Assembly: GCA_019242065.1 (NCBI GenBank)
Contig: JAFAWJ010000287.1
Location: 1-11,248 of the forward strand
Origin: Chloroflexota bacterium
Lineage (GTDB): Bacteria > Chloroflexota > UBA6077 > CF-72
Length of the DNA: 11,248 bases
Reading direction: 5' to 3'
Shown: piece after piece, positions 1 to 9,302 of the stretch
How the letters are laid out: each line of letters begins with the position of its first letter
Numbering within the stretch: the stretch's first letter is position 1
Notes under the pieces: generated by a model
What the model saw: only the letters and a program-made list of their open reading frames with translations
Told to the model about the DNA's origin: nothing
The model's database searches: none
Made by a program: the position numbers and the translations under genes

Positions 1-516
1 TGCGCGGACGGCGTGACGCCCAACTGGTGCTCGCCCGACCAGGTCGCCTGGATGCGGGCGCACGTGGTGGAGGGCGCCCGAAAAGCGGGGCGGTCTGAGA
101 AGGACGTGCCGTTCGCGCTGTACATCCGCGTGTGTATCGACGAGGACGAAGACGCCGCGCGCCGCACGTTTGCGGCCAACATGCTGGGCTACGCGATGGC
201 GCGGCCGGGACAATCGAAGACCGCCGGGTACCGCGGTCATTTTGGACGCATGGGCTTCGAAGAGGTCCTGACTGAGCTGGAGGCGCGCCGCGACGCTGGC
301 GCAAAAGTGGCCGACCTGGTGGACCTGGTACCGACCGACCTGATGGGGCAGGTGGGCTACTTTGGTCGCGCGGCAGGCGCACCCGAAGCCATGCAACGCC
401 TATCACGAGGCCTCGAGGAAGCCATGGTGCGGCTGATCAGCGTGCGCTCGGGCGACCTGGATGGCTGCGTCGCCGCCATCCGCGCCTGTCAGCGCACGGC
501 GTGGAGTCCACTGTGA
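1..516 (+). CDS. LLM-class (F420/flavin-dependent) oxidoreductase, 5'-truncated by the window edge
   Basis: This is the C-terminal part of a luciferase-like (TIM-barrel) oxidoreductase. The reading frame is open from base 1, and the 171 visible residues are roughly half of a normal 330-350 residue family member, so the true start lies outside the window; the GTG at 13 is internal. Family-like segments are ADGVTPNWCSPDQV at the visible N-terminus, PFALYIRVCIDEDEDAARR in the middle, and YRGHFGRMGFEEVL with a C-terminal EARRDAGA stretch. Such enzymes move hydride between F420H2 or FMNH2 and an organic substrate in the cytosol; the substrate cannot be read from this fragment. Its TGA at 514-516 overlaps the likely GTG start (513) of the methyltransferase-like gene, so the two are probably co-transcribed and coupled. 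Family call is firm; function is open. Confidence 0.85.
   Translation, partial: CADGVTPNWCSPDQVAWMRAHVVEGARKAGRSEKDVPFALYIRVCIDEDEDAARRTFAANMLGYAMARPGQSKTAGYRGHFGRMGFEEVLTELEARRDAGAKVADLVDLVPTDLMGQVGYFGRAAGAPEAMQRLSRGLEEAMVRLISVRSGDLDGCVAAIRACQRTAWSPL
503..506 (+). promoter_or_regulatory. Ribosome binding site deciding the GTG-513 start
   Basis: GGAG lies six bases before GTG at 513. This supports 513 (protein beginning VKRSDERILTTHAGSLPRP, the usual N-terminus of this family) rather than the more upstream in-frame GTG at 501. The start overlaps the stop of the preceding LLM gene as GTGA. Confidence 0.55.
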
Positions 517-1662
517 AACGCAGTGACGAGCGCATCCTGACCACGCACGCGGGCAGTCTGCCGCGCCCGCAAGACATCCTGGACCTGGTCGAGGGTCGCG
601 ATCAGCGGGAGGTGCTGGCGCAGCCGGGCGCCGCCGAGCGGATCGACACCGCGGTGCGCGAGGCCGTCAGCCGCCAGGTCGAGATCGGCATCGACGTGCC
701 AAGCGACGGCGAGATGGGTCGCACTGGCTTTTCGGCATACGCCACCGAGCGACTGACAGGCTTCGACGGCGAGCAGCGGTCGATGACGGGTCAGGTCGAA
801 CGGGGAATGTTTCCGGACTTTTATGCCGAGAACACGGCGGGTCCGGGCCGCGGCCTGACCTTTCCCACCTGCAATGGGCCAATCAACTGGCGCGGACCCG
901 AGTTCATCGACCGCGACATCGCGACGTTCAAGGCCGCCCTGGCGTCGACTCCGGCCACTGAAGGGTTCATGCCCGCGGTCTCGCCCGGGCAGATCTGGCT
1001 GAACTTTCAAAACGACTACTACCCGTCGGATCGCGAGTACGTGCTCGCCGCCGCGCGCGCGCTCGGCAAACGAGTACCGCGCCATCGTTGCCGCCGGCCT
1101 GGTGCTGCAGATCGACGATCCCGGCCTGGCCATGGGCTGGAATCGCGGCCAGTTCGCCGACAAGTCCATGGACGACTATCGGGCCGTCGTCAAAGAGCAC
1201 GTCGAGGCCATCAACGTCGCCCTGGAGGGCATCCCCGAAGACCGCGTTCGCCTCCACGTGTGCTGGGGCAACGGCGAATGGCCGCACGTGCGCGACGTGC
1301 CGCTCGAGGCGATCGTCGATCTGCTGTACGCGGCGCACGCCGCGGCTATCTATGTCGAAGGCGCCAATCCGCGTCACGGCCACGAGTGGAAGGTGTTCGA
1401 AGCGCATCCGCTGCGCGATGGCATGCTGCTCATCCCCGGCGTGATCGACACCGTCACCAATTTCGTCGAGCATCCCGACCTGGTGGCCGAGCGGATCGTG
1501 CGCTACGCGGGCGTCGTGGGCAAGCACAACGTGATCGCGGGCACCGACTGCGGCTTTGGCACCAGCGCTCGCTCACGACCGCGCGTGCATCCGACCATCG
1601 CCTGGGCCAAGCTGGAGAGTCTGGCCGAAGGCGCCCGCCGGGCCACTTCTCGACTCTGGTAG
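513..1662 (+). pseudogene. Cobalamin-independent methionine synthase II-like protein, split by a single-base frameshift
   Basis: This is a MetE C-terminal-domain homologue (UROD/MetE TIM-barrel), an enzyme type that transfers a methyl or alkyl group to a thiol using zinc. The first part reads ILTTHAGSLPRP...GIDVPSDGEMG...DYYPSDREYVLAAARALG in frame 3. From about 1070 the homology continues in frame 1 as EYRAIVAAGLVLQIDDPGLA...DCGFGTSA...WAKLESLAEGARRATSRLW. One extra base, most simply an A in the AAA at 1068-1070, restores a continuous protein of 382 residues, normal for the family. Zinc ligands are all present: His and Cys in LHVCWGN (codons 1255 and 1261), Glu in YVEGANPRH (1357) and Cys in TDCGFGT (1549). 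As read, the product would be truncated with a foreign tail. It could be a recent pseudogene, a sequencing or assembly error, or, less likely, programmed frameshifting. The true acceptor may not be homocysteine, since epoxyalkane:CoM transferase shares this fold. Confidence 0.8.
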
Positions 1663-1679
1663 GCCAGCCAGACATGTGC

Positions 1680-1709
1680 TGCCAGGCGGCGGTCGGCGCC
1701 CACCTGGCA
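1680..1709. terminator. Possible terminator hairpin between convergent genes
   Basis: TGCCAGG (1680-1686) and CCTGGCA (1703-1709) form a 7-bp stem, with a possible inner GGCG/CGCC pairing. It lies just after the stop of the methyltransferase-like gene and before the converging hydrolase gene. There is no T-run on either strand, so this is a weak call for intrinsic termination. Confidence 0.3.
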
Positions 1710-1736
1710 ACACACGCACACGAACCTCCTCAGTTC

Positions 1737-1770
1737 ACACGCGAGGACGTAACCGTGTTACTTCGCGTGT
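1737..1770. terminator. Strong stem-loop spanning the hydrolase stop codon
   Basis: ACACGCGA (1737-1744) pairs with TCGCGTGT (1763-1770). Inside this an inner stem GTAAC/GTTAC (1749-1753 and 1757-1761) closes a three-base loop. The hydrolase stop codon (1758-1760) lies inside the structure. The position between converging genes suggests bidirectional termination or 3'-end protection. No T-tract follows on either strand. Confidence 0.4.
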
Positions 1771-2591
1771 TCGGTGATGAAGTCCGCGATCGTCTCAACG
1801 ACCTTCGCAGTCTCGGGAGCGTCGTCGCTGATCTTGAACGGCGTGGGAATCGTGTCGAACAGCGGCATCTCGATCTGCCCGCCGCGCTTGCGGTACCACT
1901 CCACCAAGCGCTCCTGCATTTCGAGCGGATGCGCCGAGTCGACCTTGCGCTGGATCACCAGCGTCGGCGGCAGTTCGACTGGCTCGCCACGCTCCAGGAT
2001 CAGCGGTGGATTGCCTTCCTCCATCGCCGCTTCGGTACCCCAGTAGTTGTCGTGTGACTTGACGACGTTGTCGTTGCCAGCGGCCTGCGCCTTCTTGTAG
2101 CGGTACAGCGGATCTGACACCGGCCAGCAGGCGACGACGTACGCCAGGCTCGCATCGACGTCCGGATGTCCGGCCAGCGGCAGCGCCGCGTAGCGCGGGT
2201 CACGCGGACGAATCCCACCCAGCAGCACCAGGTGTCCCCCGCTCGAAACGCCAAGCGCTCCGACTTTGTTCACGCCGCCGTATTCGGCCGCGTGCACTTT
2301 GGTCCAGCGGATGGCCAGGTTCATGTCCTGCACGGACGCCGGGTAGCCGGCCTGCGGCGGCTGACGGAAGTCGATCGCCACGGTCAGGATGCCGCGTGAG
2401 GCGAGCGCCTGGTCGAGCTGTGCGTCGTTGGTGCGGTCGCCGTTGTTCCACGCGCCACCGTGCACGTCGACGATGGTGGGAAAGGGTCCAACGCCAAGAG
2501 GTCGGTACACGCGCGCCAGCCACGGCGCGCCGTCAAGCTGCTGATACTCGACGTCCTTGACGTCAACCTCGAACGCGACGGTAGTGGCCAT
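1758..2591 (-). CDS. Alpha/beta hydrolase, HSL/esterase-like, lacking the usual catalytic His
   Basis: This is a 277-residue alpha/beta-hydrolase fold protein of the esterase/lipase (HSL, BD-FAE-like) type, probably a cytosolic carboxylesterase-like enzyme; no signal peptide is seen. The oxyanion-hole motif VDVHGGAW is at residues 42-48 and the nucleophile elbow GVSSGG at 114-119 (Ser116 as nucleophile). The expected acid is Asp218 in TLVIQRKVDSAHP. Where relatives have a His in a PHxF-type motif (here IPTPF, about residues 248-252), this protein has Thr250. The catalytic triad therefore looks incomplete unless another His (for example His221) serves. The ATG start at 2591 has only a poor purine-rich stretch before it. 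The gene follows the membrane-protein gene by 26 bases on the same strand, so the two may be co-transcribed. Its substrate is unknown. Confidence 0.85.
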   Translation of the reverse strand: MATTVAFEVDVKDVEYQQLDGAPWLARVYRPLGVGPFPTIVDVHGGAWNNGDRTNDAQLDQALASRGILTVAIDFRQPPQAGYPASVQDMNLAIRWTKVHAAEYGGVNKVGALGVSSGGHLVLLGGIRPRDPRYAALPLAGHPDVDASLAYVVACWPVSDPLYRYKKAQAAGNDNVVKSHDNYWGTEAAMEEGNPPLILERGEPVELPPTLVIQRKVDSAHPLEMQERLVEWYRKRGGQIEMPLFDTIPTPFKISDDAPETAKVVETIADFITEHAK

Positions 2592-2617
2592 ACCGCCAGT
2601 CTAAACCCTGGCGACTT

Positions 2618-3169
2618 TTAGCCCATGGCAGGCGCGACCTGCGCGGCGTGCGACGCCTCGACGGCCTTCATCCTCCGCGCGAACCACGCGCCCACGCCGA
2701 TGGCGACCACGATCCCCAGGATCGCCGAGCCCCACACACCCAGGTGTTGCAGACCCACCAGGTAACCCCAGGCGGCCAGCACGCTCGGGTAGATCACCCA
2801 GGCGGCGCCGCGCGCGTCGACGAAGCCGTGCAGCTGTGGCGCCGGCTGCACTCCGAACTGGCCGTTGGCCAGGCCGAGCTCGGACTCCAGTTGGCGGCCC
2901 GTCCGTTCGAAGGCCGCCGCGCGCTGCAGTCCGCGCAGCTCGTAGAAGAACAGGCCGAGTGTAATCGCGAACCCGAACAGACCTGCCACCGAGGCGTAGT
3001 ACGGCACGGGATTGGTGCCGTTACCGAGGACCGCAAACAGGCTGGCGCCGGAGGCAAGCGGGAGAAACCCAAGCAGTTTGGCGCGAAAGTCCACGATGGA
3101 CTGGTAGCTCTTGCACAGCTCCTGGTAGGCCATCCGAATGTTGTCGGGTGTCGGCTCGCTGGGCGACAT
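2618..3169 (-). CDS. Hypothetical membrane protein with four predicted transmembrane helices
   Basis: I do not recognise a functional family for this 183-residue protein. By hydrophobicity it has four membrane segments at about residues 32-49, 57-78, 122-140 and 144-163. An N-terminal soluble stretch, AYQELCKSYQSIVDFRAKLL, precedes them, and a 40-residue polar linker (about 80-120) separates the two hairpins. The polar C-terminus ends in RRMKAVEASHAAQ, and the Arg-rich end after helix 4 (ARRMK) suggests a cytoplasmic C-terminus. The start ATG at 3169 lies back to back with the plus-strand ATG of the flavoprotein gene (3168-3170) and has no clear ribosome binding site. It lies upstream of the alpha/beta hydrolase gene. 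The coding call rests on open frame length, convincing membrane topology and tight fit to its neighbours. Confidence 0.7.
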   Translation of the reverse strand: MSPSEPTPDNIRMAYQELCKSYQSIVDFRAKLLGFLPLASGASLFAVLGNGTNPVPYYASVAGLFGFAITLGLFFYELRGLQRAAAFERTGRQLESELGLANGQFGVQPAPQLHGFVDARGAAWVIYPSVLAAWGYLVGLQHLGVWGSAILGIVVAIGVGAWFARRMKAVEASHAAQVAPAMG

Positions 3170-4385
3170 GCCAGTCGGCGCGAGCGTATCACGCGAGAAG
3201 ACGGGCGCCTATCATCACACGATCATTACGACGAGCCCCGCCCCAGCGTTTGATCCGCTCCTGGCCGCCGCTGAGCTGGCGCCGCTGGTCCGGGCCACCG
3301 CGGACCAGGCGGACCAGACGCGCCGCTTCCCGCCCGAAGTGATCACGGCCATGGCGCGTGCGCGCATCTTCCGCCAGATGGTGCCGCGCGCCGCGGGAGG
3401 CGACGAGCTGGATCCGGCGACTGCGCTCAACGTGGTGGAGTGCATCTCGCGCATGGACGGCTCCGCCGGCTGGCTGGCGATGATCGGCTCGGGCGCCGGG
3501 TTCCTGACGGGCTATGTCGAAACCGACGTCGCGCGCGCCATGTTCGAAGATCCGATGGCCTCACTGTGCGGCAACCTGGGCGCCGCGACCGCCCGCGCCG
3601 TGCGCGCGCCCGGCGGCTATCGAGTGACGGGCCGCTGGCCGTTCGTCAGCGGCTGCGAGCACGCCACCTGGCTGGGTGGCTGCGCGGTGGTCTGGGACGG
3701 CGAGCATCAGTGCTTCAATGCCGACGGCACGCCTCGCCTGCGCATCGTCCTGTTTCCGCATGCCGAGGCCACCATCGTCGACACGTGGTCGGCCACGGGT
3801 TTGCGGGCCAGCGGCAGCCACGACGTGGCGGTCTCGGACATCTTCGTCCCCGACGAGTACAGCCTGTGGTGGACCGATTTGCCCCGGCAGCCTGGGCCGC
3901 TCTACCCGGTGCGCTTCATGGTGATTACCCACGCCGCGCACGCGCTCGGGATTGCACGCGCGGCGCTGGATGGTCTGGTCGAGCTGGCGGAACACAAGCA
4001 GCCGACGCGCAGTACGGGTGTGTTGCGCGAGCTGCCCCAATTCCAGCACAACCTGGCGCAGGCCGAGGCGCTGGTGCACGCGGCACGCGCGTTTATGTGG
4101 GACGTCACCGCCGAAGTGTGGGACCTGCTGTGCGCCGATCGGCCAGTCGAAGCGCGGCATCGGGCGCTGCTGCGGCTGGCGATGACGCACGCGGTGCAGA
4201 GCGCGTCGCAGGCGGTGGACCTGGTGTGGGCCGCCGCGGGCGCCTCGCCGGTGTATACCAGCAGCCCGCTAGAGCGCTGCTTTCGCGACATCCACGTGGC
4301 GACGCAGCACGCCGCCGTGGGCGTTTTCTCCTACGCGACTATCGGCGCGGCGCTGGTCCACCCCGAAGGTCCCACACTGATTTAG
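3168..4385 (+). CDS. Acyl-CoA dehydrogenase-fold flavoprotein, probably a group D flavin-dependent monooxygenase
   Basis: From ATG 3168 this is a 405-residue protein of the acyl-CoA dehydrogenase superfamily. It most resembles the flavin monooxygenase branch (HsaA/DszC-like) that uses reduced flavin from a partner reductase. The N-terminal helical domain has RRFPPEVITAMARARIFRQM (about 52-71) and a MDGSAGWLAMIG segment (96-107). The beta domain has GGYRVTGRWPFVSGCEHATW (149-168) and the family sequence GLRASGSHDVAVSDIFVP (211-228). The C-terminal helical domain ends with LERCFRDIHVATQHAAVGV (368-386). I do not see a dehydrogenase-type active-site Glu. The start is uncertain: ATG 3138 and ATG 3168 are both in frame, but homology begins near residue 28, and ATT at 3225 would give a natural-looking N-terminus (MTTSPAPAFDPLL). 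No flavin reductase gene is seen nearby. Its stop overlaps the stop of the convergent aldo/keto reductase gene. Confidence 0.85.
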   Translation: MPVGASVSREKTGAYHHTIITTSPAPAFDPLLAAAELAPLVRATADQADQTRRFPPEVITAMARARIFRQMVPRAAGGDELDPATALNVVECISRMDGSAGWLAMIGSGAGFLTGYVETDVARAMFEDPMASLCGNLGAATARAVRAPGGYRVTGRWPFVSGCEHATWLGGCAVVWDGEHQCFNADGTPRLRIVLFPHAEATIVDTWSATGLRASGSHDVAVSDIFVPDEYSLWWTDLPRQPGPLYPVRFMVITHAAHALGIARAALDGLVELAEHKQPTRSTGVLRELPQFQHNLAQAEALVHAARAFMWDVTAEVWDLLCADRPVEARHRALLRLAMTHAVQSASQAVDLVWAAAGASPVYTSSPLERCFRDIHVATQHAAVGVFSYATIGAALVHPEGPTLI

Positions 4386-5348
4386 GCGGGTCTACCACGA
4401 ATCACGGGCGCGACGGTGCGGTCTTCGTCGACCAGCGTCAGGCGGTCAAGTTCTTCGAGATCGTCGGACGAGAGTTTTATCTCGAGAGCTCCGACGTTGT
4501 GTTCTACGTGCTCGGGACGGTCGGACCCGGCGATGACGGTGGGCACGTAGCTGTGGCTCAAGAGCCAGGCGATCGCCACCCTCGGCAGCGACCAGTTGCG
4601 CTCGGCACAGAAGGCCACGAGGGCTTCCTGCACCCGCCAGTTGCGCTCCGAATCCCAGAACCGGAACGTCGGGCGGATCGCGCCGCGGGAGCCGGCCGCC
4701 GGCGGCACGCCGCGCTGATAGCTGCCGCTCAGCAGCGCGCCCGCCAGCGGCAAGTACGGAATCAGGCCCAGACCGTACTTGAGCACCATCGGCACGAATC
4801 GCTTCTCGATGTCGCGATACAGCAAGTTGTAGTGGTCCTGACAGGTCACAAACCCCTGCCAGCCATGCAGCCGCGCCGCCCACAGCGACTCGACCACTTC
4901 CCATTCGAAGTAGTTCGAGCAGCCGATATACCGCACCTTGCCCTGGCGCAGCAGCGCGTTCAACGCCTCCAGCGTTTCGTCGGTCGACGTCGAGCGATCC
5001 GGCGAATGCACCTGGTAAACGTCGATGTAGTCCGTCTGCAGTCGCCGCAGGCTGGCTTCGCAACTGGCGATGATGTGGTGGCGCGAAGCCCCAACATCGT
5101 TCGGCCCGCTGCCGACGCGGTTGCCGAACTTGGTGGCGACGATGACCTGCTGCCGACGGCCTTGCAACGCGTGACCCAGGTATTCCTCTGACCGTCCCTC
5201 GTAATACGAGTCGGCCGAATCGAAATAGGTCACGCCCACATCGATGGCCCGATCGACGATGGCGCGCGCCGTCGCCACGTCGACCTCGTTGCCGAACGGG
5301 TTGCACCCGAGACCAATGACCGACACCTGGAGCCCGGAGGCTCCGAGC

Positions 5349-5362
<14 letters not shown>
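4382..5362 (-). CDS. Aldo/keto reductase
   Basis: This is a 326-residue NAD(P)H-dependent aldo/keto reductase, a cytosolic TIM-barrel enzyme that reduces aldehydes or ketones to alcohols or runs the reverse reaction. The full catalytic tetrad is visible: Asp48 (VTYFDSAD), Tyr53 (SYYEGRSEE), Lys78 (VIVATKFGN) and His119 (YIDVYQVHSPD). Further family marks are GKVRYIGCSN (141-150), LIPYLPLAGALLSG and a C-terminal TVIAGSDRPEHVEHNV cofactor-binding region. Length is normal. It begins with GTG at 5362, inside the last 14 bases of the upstream LLM gene, preceded by a GGTGAG stretch that may serve as ribosome binding site. It is the last gene of the leuA-LLM-AKR operon, and its stop overlaps that of the convergent flavoprotein gene by 4 bases. 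The physiological substrate cannot be read from sequence. Confidence 0.92.
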
Positions 5363-8074
<2,712 letters not shown>

Positions 8075-8188
8075 TTAGGAGGTGGGAGCCCGCGCATGCG
8101 CGCACTCCCCAAGGTGGCGCATGCGCCACCTTGCCCAGCGGCGACCCCCCGCGATTACCACTAATAGACTTGCCGAAGACTGTCGCAT
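8075..8188 (-). CDS. Possible leuA leader peptide (attenuation) with Leu-Leu-Val-Val-Ile codons
   Basis: A 37-codon minus-strand frame begins at ATG 8188 and reads MRQSSASLLVVIAGG at its N-terminus. It ends with TAA at 8075-8077, nine bases before the leuA GTG. Codons 8-12 are CTA TTA GTG GTA ATC, all five for branched-chain amino acids. CTA and TTA are very rare in the neighbouring genes, which use mostly CTG and CTC. Directly downstream come two strong hairpins. This is the arrangement of a branched-chain attenuator, in which a ribosome starved at these codons changes downstream folding. Against it: there is no good ribosome binding site, the frame is longer than most leader peptides and runs through both hairpins, and part of the hairpin region looks like a dispersed repeat. 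Translation to the end could also feed ribosomes to leuA, which lacks its own binding site. Confidence 0.4.
   Translation of the reverse strand: MRQSSASLLVVIAGGRRWARWRMRHLGECAHARAPTS
8084..8109 (-). promoter_or_regulatory. Promoter-proximal hairpin before leuA
   Basis: On the leuA strand GGGAG (8109-8105) pairs with CTCCC (8088-8084). After a two-by-two internal mismatch, CGCG/CGCG closes a CATG loop (8098-8095). It ends 18 bases before the leuA GTG, and the following bases CCTCCTAATATT are only weakly U-rich. It could be a terminator or a translation-blocking stem. Confidence 0.4.
8110..8133 (-). promoter_or_regulatory. Perfect 24-base palindrome in the leuA leader
   Basis: Bases 8110-8133 are a perfect palindrome with a 10-bp stem and a CATG loop. 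Its core GCGCATGCGC recurs in the neighbouring hairpin 25 bases away. On the leuA strand its left-arm AGGTGG (8131-8126) can also pair with CCACCT at 8085-8080, so alternative folds exist. Because palindromes are strand-symmetric, it could equally be a double-stranded operator serving leuA, the transporter or both. Confidence 0.45.
8138..8153 (-). repeat. 16-base repeat, copy in the leuA leader
   Basis: Read on the minus strand this is CGCGGGGGGTCGCCGC, identical to plus-strand bases 11177-11192. Both copies sit in non-coding DNA immediately before GC-rich inverted repeats, which suggests members of a dispersed intergenic palindromic repeat family. Confidence 0.5.
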
Positions 8189-8204
8189 CGGCTTGAGGTA
8201 GGCT

Positions 8205-8209
8205 GGAAG
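8205..8209 (+). promoter_or_regulatory. Ribosome binding site of the ABC substrate-binding protein gene
   Basis: GGAAG lies nine bases before ATG 8219. This supports ATG 8219 over the GTG codons at 8222 and 8225. Confidence 0.5.
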
Positions 8210-8218
8210 CTCGCAACT

Positions 8219-9262
8219 ATGGTGGTGTACTACGATCGTCGGGCGTTCCTCAGACTGGCCGTCGGCGTGGGTATCGGCCTGCCGCTTCTGGCCGCGTGCT
8301 CGACAACCTCGGCCACTCAGCCAGCAGCCAATCAGACGGCGCCCGCGCAGGCGACGAGCCTCGCGAAGGTCACGTATGCGTACGCGAGCCCAAATGGCCT
8401 GCATTTCGTCGCCACCGTCGGCGGCGAAAAGCCTGAGCTGGGCCAGCCTTTCGGCATCGAGTTCGACCTGCTTCAGACCACCAACTCGCCGAATGCCGTC
8501 AACGCGCTCGTCGGCAACTCGGTCACCGTCGCCGCGGCGACACCCGACTCCAGCTGGCCCGCCCTGGACAAGGCCCCCGACATCAAACAACTGTGGCCAG
8601 TTGCCAACGGTACGCCGTACGTCATGGTTGCTCAGCCGGAGCTGCAGAACGTCGCCAGCCTGAAAGGAAAGACGCTGGGGGTCTCGGCACTGGTCGGCGG
8701 CGCCGACACCACAGCCGTCAAGATCATGGGCACCGAAAATGGGCTGGGCGCCAACGACTACACCCTGGTCCAGGCGGGCACGGTTTCAGACCGTACCGCG
8801 GCCATGCAAGCCCGCTCGATTGACGGGTGTGCGAACCTCGAGCCCCAGGCCTCCCTGCTGCGTGACGCGGGCTTTCCCGAAATCGACACCGCCGACAATT
8901 ACGCGTCGCTCAAAGGCGTGCACTCGATCATCATGATGGCCAACAAGAACTGGTACCAGACCGACGCGGCCGCCAACTTCTTGCGCGCCTGGGCGGCGAT
9001 TACCAAGTGGATCTACGATCCAGCCAACAAGGACGAGCTGCTGGCGATCACCAAAAAGACCATGGGCGGCACGGACGCGGGCGCCATGCAGGTGTACAAG
9101 CTGCACGTGGAGAGCCTGTCGGTCCCGCAAAACCTGATGATGAACCAGACCATGCTGCAGCAGTTCGCCGACAATCTGCGCAAGGCGGGCATCGACAACG
9201 TGCCATCCGACCCCATGAAATATGTTGACGCGAGTCTGGTAACCAGGACCCTCAACACGTAA
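8219..9262 (+). CDS. ABC transporter substrate-binding lipoprotein (SsuA/TauA/NMT1-like)
   Basis: This 347-residue extracytoplasmic solute-binding protein captures substrate for the permease and ATPase encoded downstream. The N-terminus DRRAFLRLAVGVGIGLPLLAAC combines a twin-arginine-like motif (RR at 7-8, FLR at 10-12), a hydrophobic core and a lipobox LAAC with lipidated Cys27. It therefore looks like a Tat-exported lipoprotein anchored on the outer face of the membrane. A Ser/Thr/Gln/Ala-rich linker (28-47) follows. The mature domain has the periplasmic-binding type 2 pattern of the NMT1/ThiY/SsuA superfamily: NAVNALVGNSVTVAAAT (about 94-110), a TPYVMVAQPELQNVASLKGK segment (134-153) and GVSALVGGADT after it. 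This superfamily handles sulfonates, taurine, nitrate, pyrimidine precursors and others; the substrate cannot be chosen from sequence. The gene is divergent from leuA and starts the transporter operon, 40 bases before the permease gene. Confidence 0.88.
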   Translation: MVVYYDRRAFLRLAVGVGIGLPLLAACSTTSATQPAANQTAPAQATSLAKVTYAYASPNGLHFVATVGGEKPELGQPFGIEFDLLQTTNSPNAVNALVGNSVTVAAATPDSSWPALDKAPDIKQLWPVANGTPYVMVAQPELQNVASLKGKTLGVSALVGGADTTAVKIMGTENGLGANDYTLVQAGTVSDRTAAMQARSIDGCANLEPQASLLRDAGFPEIDTADNYASLKGVHSIIMMANKNWYQTDAAANFLRAWAAITKWIYDPANKDELLAITKKTMGGTDAGAMQVYKLHVESLSVPQNLMMNQTMLQQFADNLRKAGIDNVPSDPMKYVDASLVTRTLNT

Positions 9263-9287
9263 TCGAGATACGGCGGCTGGACGACCT

Positions 9288-9292
9288 GGAGG
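9288..9292 (+). promoter_or_regulatory. Ribosome binding site of the permease gene
   Basis: GGAGG sits ten bases before TTG 9303. It supports a TTG start that gives the N-terminus MANPAVGLELD. Confidence 0.5.
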
Positions 9293-9302
9293 ACTGACGG
9301 AG

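Noticed and set aside
1071..2057. Plus-strand continuation of the methyltransferase frame past the frameshift
   Set aside because: It is Arg- and Pro-rich shadow sequence; homology moves to another frame and the real gene ends at 1662.
8096..8164. Plus-strand 22-codon ORF with AGGAGG at 8077-8082
   Set aside because: The AGGAGG-to-ATG spacing is about 13 bases, the frame lies wholly inside the palindromes, and the peptide has no recognisable feature. The AGGAGG is more likely part of the repeat arms.
8138..8165. T-box-like stretch on the leuA strand (GTGGTAATCGCGG)
   Set aside because: It only loosely resembles the T-box sequence, the leader is too short for a normal stem I and specifier loop, and no antiterminator of T-box form is seen.
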